Source: Chryseobacterium gleum (lineage in GTDB: Bacteria > Bacteroidota > Bacteroidia > Flavobacteriales_D > Crocinitomicaceae). From it: a DNA stretch of 8,777 nucleotides. How positions within the stretch are numbered: position 1 is the stretch's first letter; each line of letters opens with the position of its first letter. The translations under genes and the position numbers were made by a program. Shown piece after piece: positions 1-6,876 of this stretch. Under the pieces are notes generated by a model. That model did not search any database. It was not told the DNA's origin and saw nothing but the letters and a program-made list of their open reading frames with translations. Where the stretch lies: contig CALPSU020000093.1 of the NCBI GenBank assembly GCA_943326315.2, forward strand, positions 1 to 8,777, written 5' to 3'.

Positions 1-1401
1 ACCAGCACTCCATTTAATGGCATAAATTGTTTTAAAGTATTTGGTTTTCAAGTCAATCAATTTTTCTAATGCTTCCAATGCTTTGTTTTCTCGACTATTT
101 ACTAAAAAGAGTGAACTTTCGCCATTCAGAAGCCTTGTTTCTTCAGCTTTAACTAACAATTGATAGTTTTCATACATTTTAGTTTGAAGATCAATTTGTG
201 TTTTTAAAGTCAAGTATTCGTTGTAATAACTTTTCAATTTAACTTCAATTTGATTCCGTTTTAATGTTTGATCAATTGTGTTTTCTGCAATTTTAAGTTT
301 TGCTAATTTGTATTCTGCTCGTCCTTTCATAAATAAAAGAGGCATTTCTAATTTTATTCCTGATTGAAAGTTATTGTCGAAATAGTTGTGTTGTGAAATG
401 GATTCCCCCATATTATAACCTTTTCCTAATAAATTGTATTTGAAATCAATTTTTGGAAGTAGCTCCTGAAATTTTAATTTCTTCTCAATTCCGAGAGCAT
501 CTAATTTATAAGTGTATACTAAATTATTGGGATGGTTTTGAGAAGCATTCGACACAAGTTGAGAAATATCAAAATTGAAATTCGAGGAGTTTACTTCTGT
601 TTCCCAATTTTCTTGAGGGGTAACAGAAGTTGGAATTTCATAAGATTCATTTTCATTTTTCCATAAAAATAAGGAGAGATTTAAACCTGCATTTTGAAAT
701 TCAAGCCATTTGGAATTCTCTTGAAATTGAAAACTTTGAAATTGAGAATAAGCCTCTAATGTATCGATAGCGGGTCGTTCACCATTAACAAAAGAACGCT
801 TTACAAAATCAACCCGTGAAAAACTATTTTCAGTATTCTTTTTCACAACCAAATAAGTTTGATAAGATTTAACCCAATTCCAATACGCTTCAATTGCTTG
901 CATTAAGACATCATTAACCAGAGCATTTTTTTCTACTTCAGCTAATGAACTAAAAAGTTTTGCTTGTTTTAAAGTGGCTCTCCTTTTGTCCATCAACAAG
1001 TTCTTTACTAATGGAATAGATATTCCTGCATAATTTGTTCTTCCAATTGTTTCTGAAGGATCATATTTTGTCCCGCTTAAATTTTCTAATCCTCCACTAA
1101 TTTCCATCCCAAACCAAGTTGGAATTTTAATTTCAGGATTTGTAAAATCATAATAATTTTTACCATCAAACGTTTTTTTAGCCATTGAGTTAGAAAGTAT
1201 GGGATCAAAATTACTTTTTGATAGTAAGACTTCGGCATCCGCTTTTTCAATTCGAATGGAGGATTGAGTAATCAATGGATGATACGTTCTTACAATGTTC
1301 AAAAGCTCTTCCATATTCAATGTTTGAATCTGCTCTTGCGCTATCGATTGAACCGATAAAACAACAAATAAGATTGTATAGATAAAAGTTTTCATCTTCA
1401 T
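1..1401 (-). CDS. TolC-like outer membrane efflux protein (3' end cut by window edge)
   Basis: This is an outer membrane factor of the TolC type, which would form the outer membrane exit duct for the adaptor and ABC transporter encoded just upstream. From ATG at 1401 the frame stays open for 467 codons to the left edge, so the C-terminus is missing. Residues 1-21 form a signal peptide (basic start, hydrophobic core, SIAQ at the likely cleavage site). The mature part has the family's long amphipathic helices in two related halves, with a LLNIVRTYHPLIT-like segment near residues 34-46 and IPLVKNLLMDKRRATLKQA near 129-147. The last residues in the window (KTIYAIKWSAG) resemble the usual end of Bacteroidota members, so probably little is lost. 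ATG 1401 follows the adaptor's TAA with no gap; a second ATG at 1395 is equally usable. Family assignment is confident, substrate unknown. Confidence 0.9.
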   Translation of the reverse strand, partial: MKMKTFIYTILFVVLSVQSIAQEQIQTLNMEELLNIVRTYHPLITQSSIRIEKADAEVLLSKSNFDPILSNSMAKKTFDGKNYYDFTNPEIKIPTWFGMEISGGLENLSGTKYDPSETIGRTNYAGISIPLVKNLLMDKRRATLKQAKLFSSLAEVEKNALVNDVLMQAIEAYWNWVKSYQTYLVVKKNTENSFSRVDFVKRSFVNGERPAIDTLEAYSQFQSFQFQENSKWLEFQNAGLNLSLFLWKNENESYEIPTSVTPQENWETEVNSSNFNFDISQLVSNASQNHPNNLVYTYKLDALGIEKKLKFQELLPKIDFKYNLLGKGYNMGESISQHNYFDNNFQSGIKLEMPLLFMKGRAEYKLAKLKIAENTIDQTLKRNQIEVKLKSYYNEYLTLKTQIDLQTKMYENYQLLVKAEETRLLNGESSLFLVNSRENKALEALEKLIDLKTKYFKTIYAIKWSAG

Positions 1402-2730
1402 TTATTTAGTTGTTGATTTTTTTACATCTTTTTCTTTTATATAAAAGTCAGGCGGGAAGCCATTGATATTTCTCCATAGTTCGTACCAAATTGGGACATC
1501 TTTCAGCAGTGTAATCCCTTGAGCACCGCTACCAATTTTCAATTGTTCGGGCCATTTTTTATCGTTCGGGTCTTCAGCAACAAGTACTCTAAACAATCCA
1601 TTATCGCCAATAGAATGTTCGAATGAAATAATAATTCCTCCAAAAGTTCCAAAACTATTTTTAGGCCAACCACTGAAAAGAATTGAGGGATAGCCATCAA
1701 ACATAAAACGCACTTTTTGTCCTATAGAAATCAATGGTAAATCAACTGGATGAACATACATTTCAACCGCATAATTGACACGGCTAGGAACGATTTTAGC
1801 GATGTGATCTCCATCTTTCAGAATTTCACCAATTCCTGACTTTTTAGCCTGAACAATTTGTCCATCTTGAGGAGCTAAAATGATGTACATCCCATTTCGA
1901 ATCGAGTAATTAGTGACTGAATTTTCTAATTTAGCGACATCACCTTCGCTCATCGAAATCTGACTCAAGCTTTGGAATCGTTCTCCTTCTGCTTTGCTTA
2001 TTTTTTCGGTGTATTCTTGTTCAATCCCATTTTTTTCTAATTTGTTATTTAAAATTTCTTGACGGGTTTGAGCCAATTTATTTTCAGTTGCAATTTTCTT
2101 TGAAAGAATGTTTTGAAATGAAATATTACGTTGTTGTAATTGCGTTTGAGAAACCAATCCTTCTTTATACATTTTTTCCTGACGTTCGAATTGATCTTTA
2201 ACCAATTCATACTCATTTTTTACCGCTTCATATTCTGCTTTTTCAGCTGTTAATTTGTTATTTAATTGCTCTAATTTGTTGCCTATTTGTTCCGTTTTTA
2301 AGCGCTTTCCAATTTTTAACGCTTCTATTTGAGATGTTGCGGATTTAATTTTTTCCTTGTAAAATTCGATACTTCCTTTTTTAGCATCTACCTGTTTTTG
2401 CGCACGATTCACTAATAAAGGATCTAGATAATCTCCTTTTATTTCAGAAAGTTGAAGTATAGTGTCACCCTTTTTTACAAAATCCCCTTCTTTAATCCAC
2501 CATTTAACAATTTTACCCGGAATCGGCGAATTAATTTCTTGAGGACGCTGCTCTTGATATAAAGAAGTAATTGTTCCTTTTGATTTAATATTTTGTGTCC
2601 ATGGAAGTAGAAGTCCTATAATTAGGAGGAGAATAAATCCGAAAAACCAGTATTTGATTTTACTTTCTTTATCAATTCGATAGATTTTTTCTACCGATTT
2701 TAAATTGTATTTCGATTGATACTTTTCCAT
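1402..2730 (-). CDS. HlyD-family periplasmic adaptor (membrane fusion) protein
   Basis: This 442-residue protein would bridge the inner membrane ABC transporter and the TolC-like duct. A short cytosolic N-terminus is followed by one membrane segment (about 28-43). The first half of a lipoyl/barrel-sandwich domain lies at about 66-95 (SPIPGKIVKWWIKEGDFVKKGD), and a very long coiled-coil hairpin rich in Lys, Glu and Gln spans about 105-275. The second lipoyl half is at about 285-312 (APQDGQIVQ, GEILKDGD), and a beta-barrel region covers about 318-410. The roughly 170-residue hairpin is long, like HlyD-type adaptors of type I secretion rather than short RND adaptors. The C-terminus ends in an aromatic-rich tail (about 411-431) outside the canonical domains. 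ATG 2730 lies 3 nt after the ABC gene's stop, and its own stop abuts the TolC-like start, so the three genes should be co-transcribed and co-translated. Confidence 0.92.
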   Translation of the reverse strand: MEKYQSKYNLKSVEKIYRIDKESKIKYWFFGFILLLIIGLLLPWTQNIKSKGTITSLYQEQRPQEINSPIPGKIVKWWIKEGDFVKKGDTILQLSEIKGDYLDPLLVNRAQKQVDAKKGSIEFYKEKIKSATSQIEALKIGKRLKTEQIGNKLEQLNNKLTAEKAEYEAVKNEYELVKDQFERQEKMYKEGLVSQTQLQQRNISFQNILSKKIATENKLAQTRQEILNNKLEKNGIEQEYTEKISKAEGERFQSLSQISMSEGDVAKLENSVTNYSIRNGMYIILAPQDGQIVQAKKSGIGEILKDGDHIAKIVPSRVNYAVEMYVHPVDLPLISIGQKVRFMFDGYPSILFSGWPKNSFGTFGGIIISFEHSIGDNGLFRVLVAEDPNDKKWPEQLKIGSGAQGITLLKDVPIWYELWRNINGFPPDFYIKEKDVKKSTTK

Positions 2731-2733
2731 TTT

Positions 2734-4401
2734 TTAAATTTTTATAAATGAACCAGTTTGATTTTCTAGTTGAATTTTATAGTCACATTTTGAAACAAAA
2801 TTCGAATCATTCGACACGATGAAAATGGTGGTATTCATTCGAATTTTTTGAAGATAGTCCATTAATAATTTTTTTGTTTTTTCATTAAAAGCCAACCAAG
2901 GTTCTTCTAGAAATAGAATATCTGGTTCGTTCACGAGTGCCCGTAATAAGACAATTTTATTCACACTGGAATTAGCTAATTTTTTACCTGCTGGATCTAA
3001 CTCTGTTTCAAAACCATTTTGAAATGAATTAATAAATCCTTGAAATCCACACTCATTCGCAATTTTATTTATTTTTTCAACCGTAATATCTAAACGTCCA
3101 ACTGAAATGTTTTGTAATACTGTTCCTTCGAAAATTTCTTGTTGATTTAAGAAAAGTCCCATTCTATTTCGGATAGTTTCCAATTCGTAATTTTGAAAAG
3201 GAACATCATTGATTAGTAATCCACCTTTATCAAATTGATAAATTCCACTTAAGAAATTCAGTAAAGAGGTTTTGCCTACACCTTCTTCACCGGTGATTGC
3301 GATTAACGTATTTGATGGGATTTTAAAATTTAAATTTTGAAGTAGTAAGAATGTTGAATCATATGAAATTTCTCCGTTTTTTAATTCGATAGAAATACCA
3401 TTTTTATTCGATTGATAAGGAATTGTACCATTTTTTTCAACGACACTTTCAGTTAAAGTTGCTAATTTTTCAAGGCCCGTGATTATATCATAAATACTAT
3501 CTAAACTGCCAATTAATTTTTCAATAGCAGAAATAATGGATAGAATAACAATTTCAGCCGCTATAAATTCACCAATATTTAGTATTTGATTCAATAAAAG
3601 GTAAGTACCGACAATCAACATTGTTGCCGTAATCAATACTTTAAAAAGAATCAACGCTCTGTATTGAAACAATAAAACTTGAAAATGAGAAGTTCTAGCA
3701 CGAAGATATTTTACGGTTATATCATCTGTTTTTTGAATGTTTAAATTAGATGATTGTCTAAATTTGAATGTTTTTATAACTCTTGCAATTTCTCCAAACC
3801 ATCCAACGACAGCGTATTTATTTTTACTTTCTTCTAAACTTGTAGTCCATCCTTTTTTACTTGTTAATTTTAAGATTAATAAAAGAGTAGATAAAAGTAA
3901 TAGTCCAAAAACAATGAAAATGGGGTGATAAAAAGATAAAAGTAAGATACCAAAAATGACTTGAATACTTGCTATTGGAATATCTAATAATAATTTTGAA
4001 ACTCCTTTTTGGATGCTGATTGTATCAAAAAAGCGGTTTACTTTTTCCGGTAAATAATAATTGTTTGATTTTTTCAAATCAATTTTTGGTATGATTTCAG
4101 CGAACTCTATAACATTTCGTAAGAATATTTTTTGTTGAATACGTTCGATGATTTTCATTTGGTTTACTTGAAGTATACCAACAATCCAAACGCCAATTAC
4201 TACAATAGTTATTAAGATGTAAATTGATGTCACCATTGATGCGCCAATAACAAAACTAATGATTGCTTGAACTCCCAAAGGCAAACTTAACTGAACAAGA
4301 CCATTTAAAATAGCAAAGAAATAAATGGATGTTATTTCTTTTTTATCTAAAAGGATTAAATTAAACAATCGTAAAAGTGGGTTCGTTTTCATAGTTCTCA
4401 T
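2734..4401 (-). CDS. ABC exporter, fused permease and ATPase, with degenerate ATPase motifs
   Basis: This 555-residue protein is a half-transporter that would work as an inner membrane dimer. Residues about 20-310 form a type-I exporter transmembrane domain with hydrophobic segments near 25-50, 57-78, 140-178 and 248-295. The nucleotide-binding domain covers about 336-555. Walker A is intact (GEEGVGKT, 371-378) and a Q-loop glutamine is present (Q420 or Q421, in LNQQEIF). The usual LSGGQ signature is replaced by LANSS near 475-479. Walker B reads DILFLEE (494-500), with Glu for the usual Asp but the catalytic Glu500 kept. The D-loop Asp position is Asn506, and the switch His region reads IVSND (528-532) with no His. 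No N-terminal C39 peptidase domain is present, so it is not a leader-cleaving bacteriocin exporter. The first gene of the exporter operon. ATG 4392 is an alternative start; the predicted leader to 4401 would be only about 7 nt. Confidence 0.9.
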   Translation of the reverse strand: MRTMKTNPLLRLFNLILLDKKEITSIYFFAILNGLVQLSLPLGVQAIISFVIGASMVTSIYILITIVVIGVWIVGILQVNQMKIIERIQQKIFLRNVIEFAEIIPKIDLKKSNNYYLPEKVNRFFDTISIQKGVSKLLLDIPIASIQVIFGILLLSFYHPIFIVFGLLLLSTLLLILKLTSKKGWTTSLEESKNKYAVVGWFGEIARVIKTFKFRQSSNLNIQKTDDITVKYLRARTSHFQVLLFQYRALILFKVLITATMLIVGTYLLLNQILNIGEFIAAEIVILSIISAIEKLIGSLDSIYDIITGLEKLATLTESVVEKNGTIPYQSNKNGISIELKNGEISYDSTFLLLQNLNFKIPSNTLIAITGEEGVGKTSLLNFLSGIYQFDKGGLLINDVPFQNYELETIRNRMGLFLNQQEIFEGTVLQNISVGRLDITVEKINKIANECGFQGFINSFQNGFETELDPAGKKLANSSVNKIVLLRALVNEPDILFLEEPWLAFNEKTKKLLMDYLQKIRMNTTIFIVSNDSNFVSKCDYKIQLENQTGSFIKI

Positions 4402-4413
4402 TTTTATCTTTTA

Positions 4414-4421
4414 CAAATATA
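4414..4421 (-). promoter_or_regulatory. Predicted -7 element of the exporter operon promoter
   Basis: On the minus strand this reads TATATTTG, an exact match to the TAnnTTTG -7 consensus of Bacteroidota primary sigma-factor promoters. Transcription would start a few bases downstream, about 7 nt before ATG 4401 or 16 nt before ATG 4392. No TTG lies at the usual spacing of about 19 nt upstream; that place is taken by one arm of the palindrome at 4436-4454. A motif this short can occur by chance in AT-rich DNA; the support is its position and its match with the opposite promoter. Confidence 0.5.
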
Positions 4422-4435
4422 AAACACTTTTCAAT

Positions 4436-4454
4436 ATAATAGTAATACTATTAT
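4436..4454. promoter_or_regulatory. Perfect 19-bp palindrome, candidate operator for the TetR-type regulator
   Basis: The sequence is ATAATAGTA-A-TACTATTAT, an exact 9-bp inverted repeat around a single central base. It starts 14 bp upstream of the predicted -7 element of the exporter operon, where a bound dimer would block RNA polymerase. TetR-family regulators typically bind short palindromes of this kind between themselves and a divergent target gene. That this regulator binds here is inference. Confidence 0.6.
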
Positions 4455-4487
4455 GAATAATTATTTTGTTAATTAATATTTAACATT

Positions 4488-4505
4488 TACTATTATGTTT
4501 GAAAA
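4488..4505 (+). promoter_or_regulatory. Second copy of the operator half-site, upstream of the regulator gene
   Basis: TACTATTATG at 4488-4497 repeats the right arm of the palindrome (4446-4455) exactly, 42 bp away, which is close to four helical turns. It is followed by TTGAAAA at 4499-4505. The minus-strand promoter carries the same two blocks in the same order (TACTATTAT at 4444-4436, TTGAAAA at 4434-4428). The left arm of a palindrome is poorly conserved here, so it may be a half-site or a weaker operator for autoregulation. Confidence 0.4.
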
Positions 4506-4512
4506 TATAATG

Positions 4513-4520
4513 TAATTTTG
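4513..4520 (+). promoter_or_regulatory. Predicted -7 element of the regulator's promoter
   Basis: TAATTTTG matches the TAnnTTTG consensus of Bacteroidota promoters exactly. Transcription would begin around 4526, giving a leader of about 10 nt to ATG 4536. The last three bases (4518-4520, TTG) are in frame with the regulator and could be mistaken for its start codon. No canonical -33 TTG is seen at the usual distance; the repeated half-site occupies that region. Confidence 0.45.
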
Positions 4521-4535
4521 AAAAAAAATAGAATA

Positions 4536-5210
4536 ATGGATTTTCAAGTTTCTTTTAAAGTAAATGACAAATTATTTATACGTGATCCTGAAAGCAGTGA
4601 TTTGGGTAAATTAATTGTTAAAAGTTCTATTGACTTAATTTATGAATTAGGATTTGAACAATTTACATTCAAGAAATTAGCAATTGAAATCAAAACAACC
4701 GAAGCATCTGTTTATCGCTATTTTGAAAATAAACACCGATTATTATTGTATATATTGAATTGGTATTGGTGTTATATGGAGTTTTTGGTTGTATTTAAAC
4801 TTCAAAATGTGACTGATTCTAAAAAGATGTTAGAAACTGTAGTTGAATTATTATCTAATGATTTATCTGAGGGTTCTGGTCAATTTGAATACAATAAAAA
4901 GTTCTTAAATCAAATTGTAATCTCTGAGAGTAGTAAGGCTTATTTAGTGAAGGATGTAAAAGAAATTAATAAAGATGAAGTGTTCAAACCTTTTAAAGAT
5001 TTATGCTCAAAAATTGCAAGTATTATAAGTGATTATGATCCAACTTATAAACACCCTCGTTCGTTGAGTAGCACTTTAATAGAGACCTCTCACACACATC
5101 AATTTTTCAGTAGTTTTTTACCCAAATTGACTGATATAGAAAATTCTGAAGGAGAGAATAATACTTTTTTGTTTTTGCGTGATTTGGTTTTTAAACTTTT
5201 AAAGAATTAA
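4536..5210 (+). CDS. TetR/AcrR-family transcriptional regulator
   Basis: This 224-residue protein is probably the repressor of the divergent exporter operon. The N-terminal DNA-binding domain covers about 24-72, with the helix-turn-helix in FTFKKLAIEIKTTEASVYRY (43-62) followed by FENKHRLL, a clear TetR signature. The ligand-binding half (about 75-224) is not recognisable beyond the family; it has an aromatic run (NWYWCYMEF, 75-83) and a His-containing stretch (ETSHTHQFF, 183-191) that might line a ligand pocket. The N-terminal extension before helix 1 (MDFQVSFKVNDKLFIRDPES) resembles flavobacterial regulators of this subtype, as I recall them. ATG 4536 is preferred over the in-frame TTG at 4518 because that TTG falls inside the predicted -7 element; an ATG at 4510 is followed at once by a stop codon. 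The gene ends 9 nt from the convergent gene's stop codon. Confidence 0.88.
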   Translation: MDFQVSFKVNDKLFIRDPESSDLGKLIVKSSIDLIYELGFEQFTFKKLAIEIKTTEASVYRYFENKHRLLLYILNWYWCYMEFLVVFKLQNVTDSKKMLETVVELLSNDLSEGSGQFEYNKKFLNQIVISESSKAYLVKDVKEINKDEVFKPFKDLCSKIASIISDYDPTYKHPRSLSSTLIETSHTHQFFSSFLPKLTDIENSEGENNTFLFLRDLVFKLLKN

Positions 5211-5219
5211 TAACTCATT

Positions 5220-6281
5220 TTAATTACTATTATTAGTTTGTAATTTTAACCGGTTACTAAAATCTTTCCAGATTAAGTGATGAAATTTTCTACTTGTATC
5301 ATCCAGTTGGTAAGTATCATTTTTAGAAATAGGATATTTAAAATCTTCATCAAACAGATTGGAAATTTCAGGATGAAATTGGACGCCGTAAACATTCTTA
5401 AATTTTACATTTTCAATTGCTTCAATTATTTTAGTATCTGATGATGTAGCAGAAACTATGAAGTGTTCACCTAATAATTTAATACATTGGTGATGTATAC
5501 ATGCAATATTTGGATGAATGATTGTCGAATCAAATGATAAAAAACTTTTAGTGGGGATAAGTATAGAATGAAACGTTCCGTATGTTTTATCTTTGTATTT
5601 AGAATCTAACTTTTCTAAATAGTTTTTATGTTGCTGTTCAATTGGCATTTCAAGAATTTCCTCAAAACTTTTCTTATCGTAAATTTGAAATGGAATATCT
5701 TGATACATTGTTCCTCCAGATGCAACATTCATTTCTTGCATTCCTAAACAAATTCCAAAAATTAAATAATCAGGTCGTTGATTTAGTAGGGGAGTTGTTT
5801 TTTCATTTTGAATACCCCCAATCAAATGGTGTATGAATGAAAGTTCCCAAGTTCGTTCGTTTGAATATATATCACACGTAATAAATGCTTTTTCTCCATA
5901 AGTAGCTGGTGGAATATCTGGCCCACCGAAGAAGATCATACCATCTGTACTTTTGAAGATTTCAGTAAATTCAGCTGACGCTTTATTTTTAGTAAATAAG
6001 CTATCTAAAGGAATGTTATTTTCAATCAATTTAAATGAAAACTTTCTGAAAGAATGTTTCTTTAAGTATTTTTTTGCTAAATCTAGTTCTGTTTTTTGAG
6101 TAATATGGAAAATTCCAACAATTTCAAGCTCGACTGAATCAATGATTTTGTGATCGATTAAATAAGACAGTTTTTCTAGATTTTTTACGGATGGGTGAAC
6201 TAAACCGATTCGTTTTATATTCTTACTAAAACATACTGTTGTCGACATACAAATGAGTATAAAGAATATTATATTTTTCAT
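5220..6281 (-). CDS. Exported class I glutamine amidotransferase-like (peptidase C26) protein
   Basis: This 353-residue protein belongs to the class I glutamine-amidotransferase-like superfamily, closest to the peptidase C26/PuuD group that hydrolyses gamma-glutamyl bonds. The visible motifs are GMIFFGGPDIPPATYGE (114-130), the nucleophile elbow FGICLGMQEMNVASGG with Cys178 (175-190), IHHQ (262-265), and YGVQFHPE with His303 and Glu305 (298-305). The catalytic triad is therefore complete. Residues 1-19 form a signal peptide (MKNIIFF plus a hydrophobic core); Cys17 does not sit in a good lipobox, so a soluble periplasmic protein is more likely than a lipoprotein. Family members are usually about 230-260 residues and cytoplasmic. 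The extra length here is the signal peptide, an N-terminal segment and an insertion at about 200-235. ATG 6281 directly follows the upstream gene's TAG, so the two are co-transcribed. The substrate is unknown; activity is inferred from the intact triad. Confidence 0.85.
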   Translation of the reverse strand: MKNIIFFILICMSTTVCFSKNIKRIGLVHPSVKNLEKLSYLIDHKIIDSVELEIVGIFHITQKTELDLAKKYLKKHSFRKFSFKLIENNIPLDSLFTKNKASAEFTEIFKSTDGMIFFGGPDIPPATYGEKAFITCDIYSNERTWELSFIHHLIGGIQNEKTTPLLNQRPDYLIFGICLGMQEMNVASGGTMYQDIPFQIYDKKSFEEILEMPIEQQHKNYLEKLDSKYKDKTYGTFHSILIPTKSFLSFDSTIIHPNIACIHHQCIKLLGEHFIVSATSSDTKIIEAIENVKFKNVYGVQFHPEISNLFDEDFKYPISKNDTYQLDDTSRKFHHLIWKDFSNRLKLQTNNSN

Positions 6282-6779
6282 CTACGAGATTTTTCTTTTC
6301 TTAATCCTTCTAAAACTATGGTGTTTGTATTCATTTGAAACAACACTAATATTACCATCCGATTCTAAAATCAAACTATCAATTTCTCTTATAGAATGAC
6401 TACCATGTTCTCTAATTGCTTGAAGTAATTCTTCTTCTGTAATTTCATTTTTTTTACAATTTTCTACAATCATTTTTCCGTTATAAACCAAAAGTACAGG
6501 CTGACCTTCAATTAAATTCTTAAAGATTGGAAATTTATATTTGAGCCTTTTAAGAATGAAGTTTATTACAAATAGTGAACTTGCAGCTATTAATCCACCG
6601 GTTAATGAAGTGTCCGCGCCAACCATTGCATTTTGAACAGCGTTACTTATAAGTAGTACAAATATTAAATCTGTAACCGATAATTGAGCAAGTTCAGTTT
6701 TACCTAAAATTCTTAAAGCAACTATAATAAAAAAATAAACACTAGCTGTACTAAATATGATATGCAAGTAATTTCCCAT
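6282..6779 (-). CDS. YetF/DUF421-family inner membrane protein
   Basis: This 165-residue protein has three predicted membrane segments (about 7-25, 36-54 and 58-78) followed by a small soluble domain (about 85-147). The family's conserved run is present: LRILGKTELAQLSVTDLIFV (22-41), then LLISNAVQNAMVG (42-54) and the TGGLIAA stretch (60-66). The soluble part has the characteristic GQPVLLVYNGKM (92-103), an EELL...REHG stretch (116-126) and a terminal strand GNISVV (142-147). A basic tail (KHHSFRRIKKRK) ends the protein. The length suits the short single-domain form seen in Bacteroidota. Biochemical function is not established for this family in general. Its TAG is followed directly by the start codon of the exported amidotransferase-like gene. 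A possible promoter lies in the 97-bp gap upstream. Confidence 0.88.
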   Translation of the reverse strand: MGNYLHIIFSTASVYFFIIVALRILGKTELAQLSVTDLIFVLLISNAVQNAMVGADTSLTGGLIAASSLFVINFILKRLKYKFPIFKNLIEGQPVLLVYNGKMIVENCKKNEITEEELLQAIREHGSHSIREIDSLILESDGNISVVSNEYKHHSFRRIKKRKIS

Positions 6780-6804
6780 TAATTTATAAGAATTAAAATT
6801 TTAT

Positions 6805-6834
6805 GAAAAGTAGTGATTTATTGTTTGATTTCAA
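6805..6834 (-). promoter_or_regulatory. Possible promoter of the DUF421 / amidotransferase-like pair
   Basis: On the minus strand a TTG (6834-6832) is followed after exactly 19 nt by TACTTTTC (6812-6805). This fits the Bacteroidota pattern of a -33 TTG and -7 TAnnTTTG, with one mismatch in the last base. Transcription would begin near 6798, about 20 nt before ATG 6779. The 97-bp gap holds nothing else recognisable, and no hairpin terminator for the upstream gene is visible. One mismatch in AT-rich DNA keeps confidence low. Confidence 0.3.
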
Positions 6835-6876
6835 TCCTCTTTATTGTATTATTCTTTTGATATTTAACTAGGGGAG

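Noticed and set aside
3737..3928. Plus-strand open frame of 63 codons opposite the ABC transporter gene
   Set aside because: It lies wholly inside a well-supported gene on the other strand, resembles no family I know, and has no promoter-like sequence; a chance antisense frame.
4482..4499. Small inverted repeat AACAT ... ATGTT upstream of the regulator as a second operator
   Set aside because: The arms are only 5 bp with an 8-nt spacer and do not match the 19-bp palindrome's symmetry; the repeated half-site is the stronger signal.
5205..5225. Inverted repeat AATTAA / TTAATT between the convergent regulator and amidotransferase-like genes, as a bidirectional terminator
   Set aside because: The 6-bp stem contains no G or C and would be very weak; such matches are expected by chance in DNA this AT-rich.
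5642..5836. Plus-strand open frame of 64 codons opposite the amidotransferase-like gene
   Set aside because: It lies inside a gene whose catalytic motifs are encoded on the other strand over the same stretch; its product looks like no known protein.
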